Shown: positions 1 to 8,602 of the stretch, in pieces
Position numbering within the stretch: the stretch's first letter is position 1
How the letters are laid out: each line of letters opens with the position of its first letter
Source of the DNA: Shinella sp032095155
GTDB lineage: Bacteria > Pseudomonadota > Alphaproteobacteria > Rhizobiales > Rhizobiaceae
NCBI RefSeq assembly: GCF_049199905.1
Contig: NZ_JBLZPK010000024.1
Span: 62,001 to 126,000, forward strand
Direction: 5' to 3'
Length of the DNA: 64,000 nt
Program-made: the position numbers and the translations under genes
Notes under the pieces: generated by a model
Told to the model about the DNA's origin: nothing
The model's database searches: none
What the model saw: the letters and a program-made list of their open reading frames with translations, nothing else

Positions 1-2
1 CG

Positions 3-401
3 ACTGGCGAGGTCGATATCGTGGTGGGCGGCGGCGAGTGGCTGACGGCCGGCCTTTCGGCGGAAAAGCCGAACCTCGACTGGACGATCCCCAAGCAGGG
101 CGCGCTGCGCTGGGCGCAGTCGATCGGCGTCTTCAAGGATTCCGAAAAGCAGGATCTCGCGCTGAAATTCGTGCAGTACATCGTCAGCCCCGAGGGCCAA
201 GCGCGGCTTGCGACCTCCTCATGCTACTGGGCGATGCCGGCCAATGCAAAGGCGGGCGAACACCTGACCGACCAGCAGAAGGCGGCGCTGCGCTGGGACA
301 AGCAGCCGGAATATCTGAAGAATTCGCAGCTCTACCCGGTGGCTGATGCCGACATGGATGCGGCGATGCAGGACATCTGGACGGAAACGCTTCAGCAGTA
401 A
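3..401 (+). CDS. ABC transporter substrate-binding protein, polyamine type (C-terminal part)
   Basis: The last 132 residues of a periplasmic solute-binding protein are visible; the signal peptide and N-terminal lobe lie outside the window. The frame is open from base 3 and stops with TAA at 399-401. The C-terminal helices (FVQYIVSPEGQARLA, then a Trp-rich tail ending DIWTETLQQ) resemble the PotD/PotF group of extracellular solute-binding proteins. Two permeases and a PotA-like ATPase follow on the same strand, so a spermidine, putrescine or related cation is the likely ligand. That substrate is inferred from family and context; no ligand residues are visible here. Confidence 0.8.
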   Translation, partial: TGEVDIVVGGGEWLTAGLSAEKPNLDWTIPKQGALRWAQSIGVFKDSEKQDLALKFVQYIVSPEGQARLATSSCYWAMPANAKAGEHLTDQQKAALRWDKQPEYLKNSQLYPVADADMDAAMQDIWTETLQQ

Positions 402-410
402 GGTTGGTGC

Positions 411-557
411 GGATGGGTGGAGCCTCGGGTCAAGCCCGAGGATGACGGTGGGGAGGTGTGGGCGCCTCCTCTTCGAACGGTTTGTCATGCACTGCCACTG
501 CTTTTATCATCGCACATCTCCTCTCTCGTCATCCTCGGGCTGACCCGAGGATCCACG
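411..557. repeat. Two facing copies of a rhizobial-type palindromic repeat
   Basis: Copy one (411-447) contains CCTCGGG-TCAAG-CCCGAGG followed by ATGACG. Copy two (527-557) contains CGTCATCCTCGGG-CTGA-CCCGAGG. Each is a 7-bp hairpin, and the two copies are in opposite orientation, so together they also form a large inverted repeat. The rest of this 186-base gap between the binding-protein gene and the first permease holds nothing recognisable. Such short repeats are common in rhizobial intergenic DNA. Confidence 0.7.
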
Positions 558-587
558 CTCCCGGCACTCACGTTTAAGGATTGCCTC

Positions 588-1451
588 ATGGCTGCCACTG
601 CCTTCGAACGCGCGGAGCGCCGCAAGGCCTGGGCCTTTGCCCTGCCGGCGCTCCTCTGGACGGGGTTCTTCTTCCTCGTGCCCTTCGCCTATATGGCGGC
701 GATCAGCTTCTGGACGCGGCAGGGGCGCGAGATTGTCGCGACCTGGACGCTCGACAACTACATCGCCTTCTTCGGCAAGGCGCATTTCTTCAAAGGCTTG
801 GTCGTCTCGCTGGAGATCACGGCGACGGTGACGGTCATCTCGATCCTGCTGGCCTATCCGCTTGCCTGGATCATCGCGGAGCGCGTGCCGAAGAAATGGC
901 AGCGTTTCGCGCTCATCATGGCGATCCTGCCGTTCTGGACCTCCTATGTGGTGCGTTCCTATTCCTGGCTGCTGGTGCTCTCCAAGGGCGGCGTGGTCAA
1001 CCAGGCGCTGCTCTGGCTCGGCGTGATCGCCGAACCGATGGAACTCTCGGCCAACCGCACCGGCACGGTCATCGGCTTCGTGCATTTCTTCGTCATGCTG
1101 CTGACGCTGACGATCTATGCCAACCTCATTCAGCTCTCGCCGAATTATCGCCGCGCCGCGGCGGACCTCGGGGCGAATGCTTTCCAGACCTTCTGGTTCG
1201 TCGTTTTGCCGCTGACGCTGCCCGGCATCATGGTCGGCGCGTTCCTGACCTTCGTGCTGTGCATCGGCGACTACATCACGCCGCAGATCCTCGGCGGCAA
1301 CAACGAGCTGGTGCTGCCGCAGGTCATCATGCTGCAACTTGGCCGGCGGGCGGATTTCCCGATGGCGGCCGCGCTTTCGCTGGTGCTGATGGTCGTCGTC
1401 ACGCTGGCCTATATTGCCTGCGCACGTTGGCTGAAGATGGAGAGGACCTGA
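588..1451 (+). CDS. ABC transporter permease, PotB/binding-protein-dependent type
   Basis: Inner-membrane permease of 287 residues, the first of two in the polyamine-type importer. The chosen ATG at 588 has an AAGGA seven bases upstream; the longer open frame from 417 would translate the palindromic repeat. About six hydrophobic segments are visible (first at about residues 20-45), and the cytoplasmic EAA loop that contacts the ATPase is seen as RRAAADLGANAFQTFW. It ends two bases before the next permease. The family handles spermidine, putrescine and related solutes; the exact substrate is inferred. Confidence 0.9.
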   Translation: MAATAFERAERRKAWAFALPALLWTGFFFLVPFAYMAAISFWTRQGREIVATWTLDNYIAFFGKAHFFKGLVVSLEITATVTVISILLAYPLAWIIAERVPKKWQRFALIMAILPFWTSYVVRSYSWLLVLSKGGVVNQALLWLGVIAEPMELSANRTGTVIGFVHFFVMLLTLTIYANLIQLSPNYRRAAADLGANAFQTFWFVVLPLTLPGIMVGAFLTFVLCIGDYITPQILGGNNELVLPQVIMLQLGRRADFPMAAALSLVLMVVVTLAYIACARWLKMERT

Positions 1452-1453
1452 TC

Positions 1454-2242
1454 ATGCGCCATCTTTCCACATGGCTTGCCGCGCTCTATGCCGGCCTCAT
1501 CTATCTCTTCATCTTCCTGCCGGTCGTCGTGCTGGTGCTTTTCTCCTTCCAGGACGGCTCGCTTCCCGTGCCGCCGCTGAACGGCCTGACGCTGCGCTGG
1601 TACGAGGCGATCTTCTCCGACGGCAAGCTGATGGCGGCGCTCGGCAATTCGCTGCTGGTCGCGCTGATTTCCTCGGCCGTCGCCTGCGTGCTCGGCTTCC
1701 TCGCGGCTTACGCCTTCGCCCGCTACACGCTGCCGGCCTCCGGCCTGCTGCGGGGGCTCATCGTCGCGCCGATGACGGTCAGCACGCTTATCATCGGGCT
1801 CGGCCTGCTATCGATGTTGAATGTCACGGGTCTCCGCCTGTCACTGGTCACCGTCGGCATCGGCCATGTGGTGATCAACCTGCCGCTCTGCTTTGCCATC
1901 ATCTATGCCTCGATGGGAGGGCATCAGGTGAATATCGAGCGGGCGGCGCGCGATCTCGGCGCTCGGGATTGGCAGGTCATGCTGCTCGTCACGGCCCCCA
2001 TGCTGTTGCCGTCGATCCTCGCTGCCTTCTTCCTCTCCGTCACCTTCAGCTGGGACGAGTTCATCGTCGCCTTCCTGCTGTCGCGCTTCGACGTGACGCT
2101 GCCGGTCGAGATCTGGAGCATGCTGCGTTCCGGCCTCGATCCCAAGACGAATGCCATCGGCAGCGTCGTCTTCCTCATCTCCATCGCGTTCCTCGTCGTG
2201 ATGGAATTCACCGTCTTCCGCAAAACCGGGAAATCCTCATGA
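1454..2242 (+). CDS. ABC transporter permease, PotC-like
   Basis: Second inner-membrane permease, 262 residues, forming a heterodimer with the product of 588-1451. Hydrophobic segments start near residue 9 (LYAGLIYLFIFLPVVVLVLF). The EAA loop is present as ERAARDLGARDWQVMLLV in the C-terminal third. The ATG lies two bases after the preceding stop, and its TGA overlaps the ATPase start (ATGA), so the three genes are probably translationally coupled. Assignment to the PotC/PotI group rests on length, loop motif and gene order. Confidence 0.9.
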   Translation: MRHLSTWLAALYAGLIYLFIFLPVVVLVLFSFQDGSLPVPPLNGLTLRWYEAIFSDGKLMAALGNSLLVALISSAVACVLGFLAAYAFARYTLPASGLLRGLIVAPMTVSTLIIGLGLLSMLNVTGLRLSLVTVGIGHVVINLPLCFAIIYASMGGHQVNIERAARDLGARDWQVMLLVTAPMLLPSILAAFFLSVTFSWDEFIVAFLLSRFDVTLPVEIWSMLRSGLDPKTNAIGSVVFLISIAFLVVMEFTVFRKTGKSS

Positions 2243-3324
2243 CCGCCGACGTTTCCATTCGCAACGCCACCAAGGTCTTCGGTTCGTTCCGGGCGCTCGA
2301 CGATGTCTCGCTCGATATCGCCGCCGGCGAGTTCATCGTTCTGCTCGGCCCCTCCGGCTGCGGCAAGACCACCCTGCTCTCCATTCTCGGCGGCTTCATC
2401 GAGCCGACTTCGGGCACGATTTCCATCGGCGGTGAGGACATGACCCATGTCTCGCCGGCCAAACGCCCGACGACGACGATGTTCCAGGACTACGCGCTCT
2501 TCCCGCATATGTGCCTGCGCGACAATGTCGGCTTCGGTCTCCGCATGCGCGGCATGAGCAAGGCCGAACGCTTCGAGAAGGCGTTTTCCTATCTCGATCT
2601 CGTCGGCCTCAGGGCATCCTCGGCCAAGAAACCGCACGAGCTCTCCGGCGGTCAACGGCAGCGCGTGGCGCTCGCCCGCGCGCTCGCCGTCGATCCGCAT
2701 GTGCTGTTGCTCGACGAGCCACTCGGTGCGCTCGATCTCAAGCTGCGCAGGCAGATGCAGGATGAGCTGAAGGCGATCCAGAAGCGCGTCGGCACGACCT
2801 TCGTGCATGTCACGCACGACCAGGAAGAGGCGATGGCGATCGCCGACCGCATCGTCGTGATGAACAAGGGGCGCATCGAGGATGTCGGTACGCCGGCCTC
2901 GATCTATATGCGTCCGCGTTCGCTTTTCTCCGCCGGCTTCATGGGCGAGGCCAATTTCCTGCCGGCCAAGGTGCGCGGCGTCGCGGGCAGCGAAGCCGAA
3001 GTGGAGACGGCACTTGGGCGCGTCGCCCTCCCCGCCTCCGCCTTCGTTTCCGGCCTGCCTGCGGTCGGTAAGGACGTCACGCTCTGCATCCGACCGGAGC
3101 ATTTCCGCAACGCCAATGCGGATGTGCCGACCGTCTCGCTTGGCCGCGGCCGCATTACCGGCAGCGCGTTCTTCGGCACGCATCACCGCTGCCATGTTGC
3201 GGCGGGCGATACGGTCCTGACTGCCCATCTTCCCCAGACCGACAATCCGCAAGCCGGCGCCGAACTTGACCTTCGACTGAAGGCGGATAGCATCGTCGTG
3301 CTTCAGGACGGAGCGGGAGTGTAA
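2239..3324 (+). CDS. ABC transporter ATP-binding protein, PotA-like
   Basis: Cytoplasmic ATPase of 361 residues that powers the importer. Motifs in order: Walker A GPSGCGKTT (about residues 37-45), Q-loop FQDYALFPHM, signature LSGGQRQRVALARAL, Walker B LLLDEPLGALD and switch histidine in HVTHDQEEA. About 110 residues follow the ATPase core and fit the TOBE regulatory domain of PotA/FbpC/UgpC-type subunits. The start overlaps the permease stop, and the stop shares one base with the next ATG (TAATG). All catalytic elements look intact. Confidence 0.93.
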   Translation: MTADVSIRNATKVFGSFRALDDVSLDIAAGEFIVLLGPSGCGKTTLLSILGGFIEPTSGTISIGGEDMTHVSPAKRPTTTMFQDYALFPHMCLRDNVGFGLRMRGMSKAERFEKAFSYLDLVGLRASSAKKPHELSGGQRQRVALARALAVDPHVLLLDEPLGALDLKLRRQMQDELKAIQKRVGTTFVHVTHDQEEAMAIADRIVVMNKGRIEDVGTPASIYMRPRSLFSAGFMGEANFLPAKVRGVAGSEAEVETALGRVALPASAFVSGLPAVGKDVTLCIRPEHFRNANADVPTVSLGRGRITGSAFFGTHHRCHVAAGDTVLTAHLPQTDNPQAGAELDLRLKADSIVVLQDGAGV

Positions 3325-4058
3325 TGGTCATGCAGCGCATCCGCCCGGAGGACTGGTACAGCGTGCGTCGTCTCGACGACGACGTGACCGCCATTTCCGA
3401 GCCCTATATCCAGGAATTCTATCGCTGCAACATCTGGCACGTGCGCGGGCGCGACCGCGACATGCTGGTCGATAGCGGCATGGGCGTCGTGTCGCTGCGA
3501 GAATGGGTGCCGCTGGTGACGGAGCGTGATCTGATCGCGGTGGCAAGCCACACCCATTTCGACCATATCGGCTGCCACCACGAGTTCGAATGCCGCGCTG
3601 TACATTCCGCCGAGGCCGATCTTCTCGCCCATCCGACGCGCGAGAACACGCTCGCCGATCCCTATGTCACCGACGAGATTTTCGACGCGCTGCCGCCGGA
3701 GCCCTATTGCTCGAAATGTTATGCGGTGAAGAGGGCGCCGGCGACGCGCATCCTCGAAGACGGCGATGTGATCGATCTCGGCGACCGGCATTTCGAGGTC
3801 ATACACACACCGGGCCACTCCCCAGGGGGTATTGCGCTCTATGAGAAGGCATCGGAAATTCTGTTCTCGGGCGACATCGTCTATGACGGTCCGCTGATCG
3901 AGGACACCTATCATTCCGATGGGAAAGACTACATCGCCTCGATGGAGCGGCTCATGACCCTGCCGGTGCGGCTGGTGCATGGCGGCCATTTTCCAAGTTT
4001 CAGCGGCGAACGCTACCGCCAGCTCATCAAGGGCTGGCTCGACGAAAAACAGAAGTGA
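3324..4058 (+). CDS. Metallo-beta-lactamase-fold hydrolase
   Basis: Protein of 244 residues with the metal-binding signature HTHFDH at residues 76-81, later ligands in HTPGHSPGG, and FSGD supplying the bridging aspartate. This is the hydrolase core of the glyoxalase II/lactonase superfamily. The start overlaps the ATPase stop, so it is co-transcribed with the transporter and followed 12 bases later by an aldehyde dehydrogenase. It may hydrolyse an ester, lactone or thioester intermediate of the imported compound, but the substrate is unknown. A second ATG six bases downstream (3330) is an alternative start. Confidence 0.82.
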   Translation: MVMQRIRPEDWYSVRRLDDDVTAISEPYIQEFYRCNIWHVRGRDRDMLVDSGMGVVSLREWVPLVTERDLIAVASHTHFDHIGCHHEFECRAVHSAEADLLAHPTRENTLADPYVTDEIFDALPPEPYCSKCYAVKRAPATRILEDGDVIDLGDRHFEVIHTPGHSPGGIALYEKASEILFSGDIVYDGPLIEDTYHSDGKDYIASMERLMTLPVRLVHGGHFPSFSGERYRQLIKGWLDEKQK

Positions 4059-4070
4059 CGGGAGAAAAGC

Positions 4071-5504
4071 ATGCTCGACAAGCGCAAATTCTACATCGAC
4101 GGCCAGTGGGTCGACCCGCTGAAGGCCAATGACCTCGCGGTGATCAACCCGGCGACGGAAAAGCCGATCGCGGTCATCACCATGGGGACATCAGCCGATA
4201 TCGACCGCGCCGTCGCCGCCGCCAAGAAGGCCTTTACCACCTACAGCCAGACCAGCGTTGAAGAGCGTCTTGCCCTGCTCGAAAAGCTGCTCGAGATCTA
4301 CAAGCGCCGCTATGACGAGATGGCCCGCACCATCACGCTGGAACTCGGCGCGCCCATCACCATGAGCACCGAGCAGCAGGCCGATGTCGGCGTCGGCCAT
4401 CTCCAGGGCTTCATCGACGCGCTGAAGCGCCTGAAGAGCCGCGACGTTCTGCCGAACGGCGACGTCGTGCGCCGCGAGCCGATCGGCGTGTGCGGCCTCA
4501 TCACGCCGTGGAACTGGCCGATCAACCAGATCGCGCTGAAGGTCGTGCCGGCGCTCGCCACGGGCTCGACCTGCATCCTGAAGCCCTCAGAGTTCACGCC
4601 GCTCAACGCCATGCTCTATGCCGAGATGGTGCATGAGGCCGGCTTCCCGGCCGGTACCTTCAACCTCGTCAACGGCGACGGCATCGAATGCGGTGCGACG
4701 CTCTCCAAGCACAAGGATGTCGACATGATGTCCTTCACCGGTTCCACCCGCGCCGGCATCGCCGTCAGCAAGGATGCGGCCGAGACGGTCAAGCGCGTGA
4801 CGCTGGAACTCGGCGGCAAGTCGCCGAACCTCGTCTTCGCTGATGCGGACCTCGAAGACCGCGTTTCCGGCACGATCCGCGAATGCTTCAACAATTCCGG
4901 GCAGTCCTGCGATGCGCCAACCCGCATGCTCGTCGAGCGCTCCGCCTATGACAAGGTCGTCGAGATCGCCGAGCGCGTCGGCAAGGACGCCACGGTTGGC
5001 AATCCGGAAGAGGAAGGCACGCATATCGGCCCGCTCGTCTCGCATATCCAGTTCGGCCGCGTGCAGGCGCTGATCGAAGCCGGTGTCGCAGAAGGTGCGC
5101 GCCTTCTCGTCGGCGGTCCCGGCAAGCCTGATGGCTTCGAGACCGGCTATTTCGTCAAGCCGACGATCTTCGCCGACGTCAACAACGAGATGCGCATCGC
5201 CCGTGAAGAGGTGTTCGGTCCAGTTCTCGCCATCATCCCCTTCGATACCGAAGAGGAAGCGATCGCGATTGCCAACGATACGGCCTACGGCCTTGCCGCC
5301 TATCTGCAGACGGGCAACCCGGAGCGTGCCGAGCGCGTCGCTGCGCGCCTGCGCGCCGGCATGGTGCACATCAACGGCGGCCCGCACCGCTACGGCAGCC
5401 CCTTCGGCGGCTACAAGCAGTCCGGCAATGGCCGCGAAGGCGGCATGTTCGGCCTGGAGGATTTCCTAGAAGTGAAGACGGTTCACCGCCCCGACGCGGC
5501 GTAA
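4071..5504 (+). CDS. NAD(P)-dependent aldehyde dehydrogenase
   Basis: Full-length 477-residue member of the aldehyde dehydrogenase superfamily, which oxidises an aldehyde to the acid. The general base is Glu246 in LELGGKSPN and the nucleophile is Cys280 in NNSGQSCDAP; the nucleotide-binding segment LITPWNWP and the C-terminal FGGYKQSGNGREGG are present. A GGGAGAA ribosome site precedes the ATG. Co-transcription with a polyamine-type transporter suggests an aminoaldehyde such as 4-aminobutanal, but the sequence alone does not separate this from other small aldehydes. Confidence 0.88.
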   Translation: MLDKRKFYIDGQWVDPLKANDLAVINPATEKPIAVITMGTSADIDRAVAAAKKAFTTYSQTSVEERLALLEKLLEIYKRRYDEMARTITLELGAPITMSTEQQADVGVGHLQGFIDALKRLKSRDVLPNGDVVRREPIGVCGLITPWNWPINQIALKVVPALATGSTCILKPSEFTPLNAMLYAEMVHEAGFPAGTFNLVNGDGIECGATLSKHKDVDMMSFTGSTRAGIAVSKDAAETVKRVTLELGGKSPNLVFADADLEDRVSGTIRECFNNSGQSCDAPTRMLVERSAYDKVVEIAERVGKDATVGNPEEEGTHIGPLVSHIQFGRVQALIEAGVAEGARLLVGGPGKPDGFETGYFVKPTIFADVNNEMRIAREEVFGPVLAIIPFDTEEEAIAIANDTAYGLAAYLQTGNPERAERVAARLRAGMVHINGGPHRYGSPFGGYKQSGNGREGGMFGLEDFLEVKTVHRPDAA

Positions 5505-5525
5505 GAATCAAAGCAAGAATTGGAA

Positions 5526-5553
5526 GGCGGTGCCGGAGACGGCGCCGCCTTTT
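5526..5553 (+). terminator. Rho-independent terminator after the transporter/ALDH operon
   Basis: GGCGGTGCC-GGAGAC-GGCGCCGCC forms a 9-bp stem with one G-U pair, followed by TTTT. It lies 22 bases after the aldehyde dehydrogenase stop. Confidence 0.75.
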
Positions 5554-5587
5554 GCATGCGTCCAAAAGTTTCCGGTTAAATTAGCAG

Positions 5588-6532
5588 GTGCCCTCTGGTT
5601 CAAAGTGGTGCGGTCTGATAGCCCGCTGCTTTCGCGATGATCGGACTGCCGCCGTGTCCCAGACTGCCTCCTCCTCCCAGACCCGTCTTGCCGTTGCCGC
5701 ACTTCTTCTCGGCGGCATGGCCATCGGTGGTTCGCCGATCTTCGTGCGGCTCTCGGAGGTCGGTCCGCTGGCAACTGCGTTCTGGCGCGTCTCGCTTGCC
5801 ATCCTGCCGTTCCTGCTGATGTCCCGTCTGGGAAAGCAGGTGGATGAGCAGCCTTCAGGCCCGCGCGATACGATCTTCCTGCTGCTGCCCGGCGTGTTCC
5901 TCGCCATCGATCTCGTCGCCTGGCATCTTGCCTTGCATATGACCTCGGTTGCCAACGCCACGCTGCTCGCCAATCTGGCGCCGGTCTTCGTGACCCTCGG
6001 TTCCTGGCTTTTCTTCCGCGCCCGTATTACGCCGATCTTCCTGGCGGGGCTGGCGCTTGCCCTCATCGGGATCGTCGTGCTGAAGGGCGGTCCGCAGGCG
6101 ATCGGCGGCGGGCAACTGGCGGGTGACGCGACGGCCATCACGGCCGCGTTCTTCTATGCCTGCTACATGCTGGCGCTCGGCCATGTGCGTGCGCGGTTCT
6201 CCGCGCCGCGCATTCTGGTCTGGACGACTGTTTCCGCCGCCGTCTGCATGCTGCCCATCGCCTTTGCCTTCGAAGGTGGTCTGGTGCCCCTGACACTGTT
6301 CGGATGGGCAATGGTCATGGGCCTTGCCCTGATCAGCCATGTCGGCGGCCAGGGGCTTTTCACCTATGCGCTTGCCCATCTTCCGACCGCCTTCTCCGCA
6401 TTGACGCTGTTGATGGCACCTGTTGTCGCCGCCCTTCTCGCCTGGATCGTTTTGTCGGAACCGATCGGCATGATGCAGGCCGTAGGGGGCCTAATCGTGC
6501 TGGCCGGTATCCTCGTCGCGCGTCGTGGCTGA
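5588..6532 (+). CDS. EamA/DMT-family transporter
   Basis: Inner-membrane protein of up to 314 residues with about ten hydrophobic segments arranged as two EamA repeats, typical of drug/metabolite exporters. The first repeat begins at LAVAALLLGGMAIGGSPIFVRLSEVGP, and the second follows a short linker near residue 165. The start is uncertain: GTG at 5588 gives the longest product, but GTG at 5654 would start just before the first membrane segment, and neither has a strong ribosome site. The substrate cannot be predicted. A second, divergent EamA gene follows at 6644. Confidence 0.85.
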   Translation: MPSGSKWCGLIARCFRDDRTAAVSQTASSSQTRLAVAALLLGGMAIGGSPIFVRLSEVGPLATAFWRVSLAILPFLLMSRLGKQVDEQPSGPRDTIFLLLPGVFLAIDLVAWHLALHMTSVANATLLANLAPVFVTLGSWLFFRARITPIFLAGLALALIGIVVLKGGPQAIGGGQLAGDATAITAAFFYACYMLALGHVRARFSAPRILVWTTVSAAVCMLPIAFAFEGGLVPLTLFGWAMVMGLALISHVGGQGLFTYALAHLPTAFSALTLLMAPVVAALLAWIVLSEPIGMMQAVGGLIVLAGILVARRG

Positions 6533-6643
6533 TGCGCAGCGTCATGATTGCACCGCGTTTGATGCAGCGATCAAAATTGCTGACTGGATCGCTTGTGCCG
6601 AATGTGTCACAGCCGCAGCATCCCCGAGACCCGAGTGCCTGAT

Positions 6644-7543
6644 ATGACCGACATCGCCGCCCCCTCGTCCGCCACCGGCACCGCGCGTCTCGGCGTTTTG
6701 CTGATGCTGCTCGGCATGGTCATGTTCTCGCTGAACGACGTGCTCGGCAAATGGCTGGTCGCGACCTATTCCGTCGGCCAGCTCATGCTGATCCGCAGCA
6801 TCGCGGCCCTCGTCGTGCTCGCGCCGTTCTTCTGGCGCGTCGGCTTTCGTCGCCTCGTGGAGGTCGAGCGGCCGAAGCTGCATCTGCTGCGCTCGTTTCT
6901 CTTCGCCTTCGAGGCGTCCGGCTTCTATTTCGCCGTGGCCTATATGCCACTCGCCGATGCCATGACCTACTGGCTTGCCGCGCCCATCTATGTGGCGGCG
7001 ATGTCGCCGCTGATGCTGGGCGAAAAGGTTGGCTGGCGGCGCTGGACGGCGATCATCGTGGGTTTCATCGGCGTCGTGATCGCGCTTGAGCCGTCGAAGG
7101 ACACGTTCACCCTGCCGGCCCTGATCGCCATCGCCGGCAGCCTTGCCTTCAGCCTCGCCATGGTGCTCGGCCGCTCCTTGCGCGCCACCCCCGATACGAC
7201 GCTTGTCTTCTGGCAGGTGGCGGGTGCGGCGATCTTTTCCGGCATCTGGTGCCTTACCGATCCCTCGGGCTGGGCGCCCGTGCGCAGCGTCGATTTCGGG
7301 CTGCTGAGCCTGCTCGGCATCGTGGCGATGAGCGCGCATATGCTGGTCAACCGCTCGCTGAAGCTGGCGGATGCCGCGACCGTCGTGCCCTTGCAATATA
7401 CGCTGCTGCTCTGGGCGGTGCTGTTTGGCTGGATGTTCTTCGGCGACGCGCCGCGCCCGGCCATGCTGGTCGGCGCCTGCTTCATCGTTGCCTCCGGCCT
7501 CTTCATCTTCTTCCGCGAACAGCAGCTCAAGCGTCGGACTTAA
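6644..7543 (+). CDS. EamA/DMT-family transporter
   Basis: Inner-membrane protein of 299 residues with ten predicted hydrophobic segments and two EamA repeats (first at LGVLLMLLGMVMFSLNDVLGKWL). The ATG at 6644 (MTDIAAPSS) was chosen because the upstream extension to 6593 is short, polar and lacks a ribosome site. It resembles its neighbour only at family level, so this is not a recent tandem duplication. The 111-base gap before it holds short inverted repeats (TTTGAT/ATCAAA at 6558-6575) but no clear promoter. Confidence 0.87.
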   Translation: MTDIAAPSSATGTARLGVLLMLLGMVMFSLNDVLGKWLVATYSVGQLMLIRSIAALVVLAPFFWRVGFRRLVEVERPKLHLLRSFLFAFEASGFYFAVAYMPLADAMTYWLAAPIYVAAMSPLMLGEKVGWRRWTAIIVGFIGVVIALEPSKDTFTLPALIAIAGSLAFSLAMVLGRSLRATPDTTLVFWQVAGAAIFSGIWCLTDPSGWAPVRSVDFGLLSLLGIVAMSAHMLVNRSLKLADAATVVPLQYTLLLWAVLFGWMFFGDAPRPAMLVGACFIVASGLFIFFREQQLKRRT

Positions 7544-7550
7544 GCTTGGC

Positions 7551-7594
7551 GCAATTCCGGACGCAAAACCGCTGCACACTTTTCCTGGAATTGC
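7551..7594. repeat. Palindromic intergenic repeat, copy 1
   Basis: GCAATTCC at 7551-7558 and GGAATTGC at 7587-7594 enclose a core of GGACGCAAAACCGC and a partial TTTT arm. The same element recurs at 51208-51251 with few differences. It sits between the convergent ends of the EamA exporter and the MerR/XRE regulator. Confidence 0.7.
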
Positions 7595-7595
7595 T

Positions 7596-8411
7596 TCAGA
7601 ACGTCGGCGGCGTGTTGATCCAGATGAGCACGGTCTCGCCGTCATGGCGATTGCGCCAGGCATGCCGGCGGGCGCTTTCGAAATAGAGGCTGTCGCCGGG
7701 GCCGAGGTCGTGGAATTCATGGCCGTCGAGCACCAGTTCGATGCGCCCCGACAGGACATGCACGAACTCCTCACCCTCGTGCTTATAGGCACCGTCCGAG
7801 GAAGCGCCGGGCGCCAGCACGAAGCGGTGGCAATCCATCATGTTGCGCCCGTCCGCCAGCACCTGCACGGTGACGCCGGGCGAGGTCTCGGGCCAGAGCT
7901 TCCATTCGCCTGACCGCACGACGGAGCGGTTGTCGTTCTCCTCTTCGCCCGACAATTTCGAGACCGTCGTGCCGTAATATTCGGCGAGATCGTGCAGAAC
8001 GCGGAAGGTCACGCCCTGCGAGGTGCGCTCGAAGGTCGAGAGAACGGAGGTCGCGATGCCGATATCGCCGGCGACCTGCTCCAATGTCTTGCCCGCATCA
8101 TGCCGAAGGCTGCGCAGCTTGCGGCCGACGCCCTGCGGCGCATCGCCTTCCGGGGCATGTGTGTCGACGGAGGGATCTTCCGCATCGAGAGCTTCGCGGA
8201 TGGCGGCTGGGTTCAGGCCCCGTTCGGTGCGATACCAGGCGATGCGCTTCAATCGGGCGACATCATCGCCGCTATATTGCCGATGGCCGGTCTCCGAACG
8301 TCCCGGCACGACGAGCCCCTGCGTCTCCCAAAGCCTCAGCGTCGAGGCCGAGACGCCGGCAAGCCGTGCGGCTTCCGCCACCTTGTAGTGCACCGGTTCC
8401 GCAGAACCCAT
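7596..8411 (-). CDS. MerR-XRE-cupin three-domain transcriptional regulator
   Basis: Regulator of 271 residues with an unusual order: an N-terminal MerR-type winged helix (about 8-75; YKVAEAARLAGVSASTLRLW), an XRE-type helix-turn-helix (about 95-152; LRSLRHDAGKTLEQVAGDIG) and a C-terminal cupin (about 190-268; GEEFVHVLSGRIELVLDGHE). XRE-cupin proteins often control amine or amino-acid catabolism. It is transcribed away from gabT, and two related dyads lie in the shared 191-base region, so it probably controls gabTD and itself. The effector could be GABA or succinic semialdehyde; that is inference. Confidence 0.85.
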   Translation of the reverse strand: MGSAEPVHYKVAEAARLAGVSASTLRLWETQGLVVPGRSETGHRQYSGDDVARLKRIAWYRTERGLNPAAIREALDAEDPSVDTHAPEGDAPQGVGRKLRSLRHDAGKTLEQVAGDIGIATSVLSTFERTSQGVTFRVLHDLAEYYGTTVSKLSGEEENDNRSVVRSGEWKLWPETSPGVTVQVLADGRNMMDCHRFVLAPGASSDGAYKHEGEEFVHVLSGRIELVLDGHEFHDLGPGDSLYFESARRHAWRNRHDGETVLIWINTPPTF

Positions 8412-8516
8412 CGCGCCAATCCCTGATTCTGTATTATGGTTTGCTTATAGCATCCGGCGGGCCGCTCTCGGCCCTAAAAACCGTCGCATTGCCTGCGTAA
8501 AATCCGTATTGCATTC

Positions 8517-8566
8517 TTACAGAAAAAATGTAGGAATTCCACTTGAGACTTGCAGAAAAAATGCAA
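8517..8566 (+). promoter_or_regulatory. Twin dyad operator upstream of gabT
   Basis: Two related dyads share the same seven-base centre: TTACA-GAAAAAA-TGTAG (8517-8533) and TTGCA-GAAAAAA-TGCAA (8550-8566). Their starts are 33 bases apart, about three helical turns. The second lies in a possible spacer between TTGAGA (8543-8548) and a weak -10 around 8566-8573, a position typical of MerR-family sites. They are the likely operators of the divergent MerR-XRE-cupin regulator. Confidence 0.6.
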
Positions 8567-8602
8567 GTTATTGAACCAAGCCTCCAGATTCAGGATAGCG
8601 CC

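Noticed and set aside
5588..7543. Recent tandem duplication of the two EamA genes
   Set aside because: The proteins share family architecture but are clearly different in sequence, and no DNA repeat joins them.
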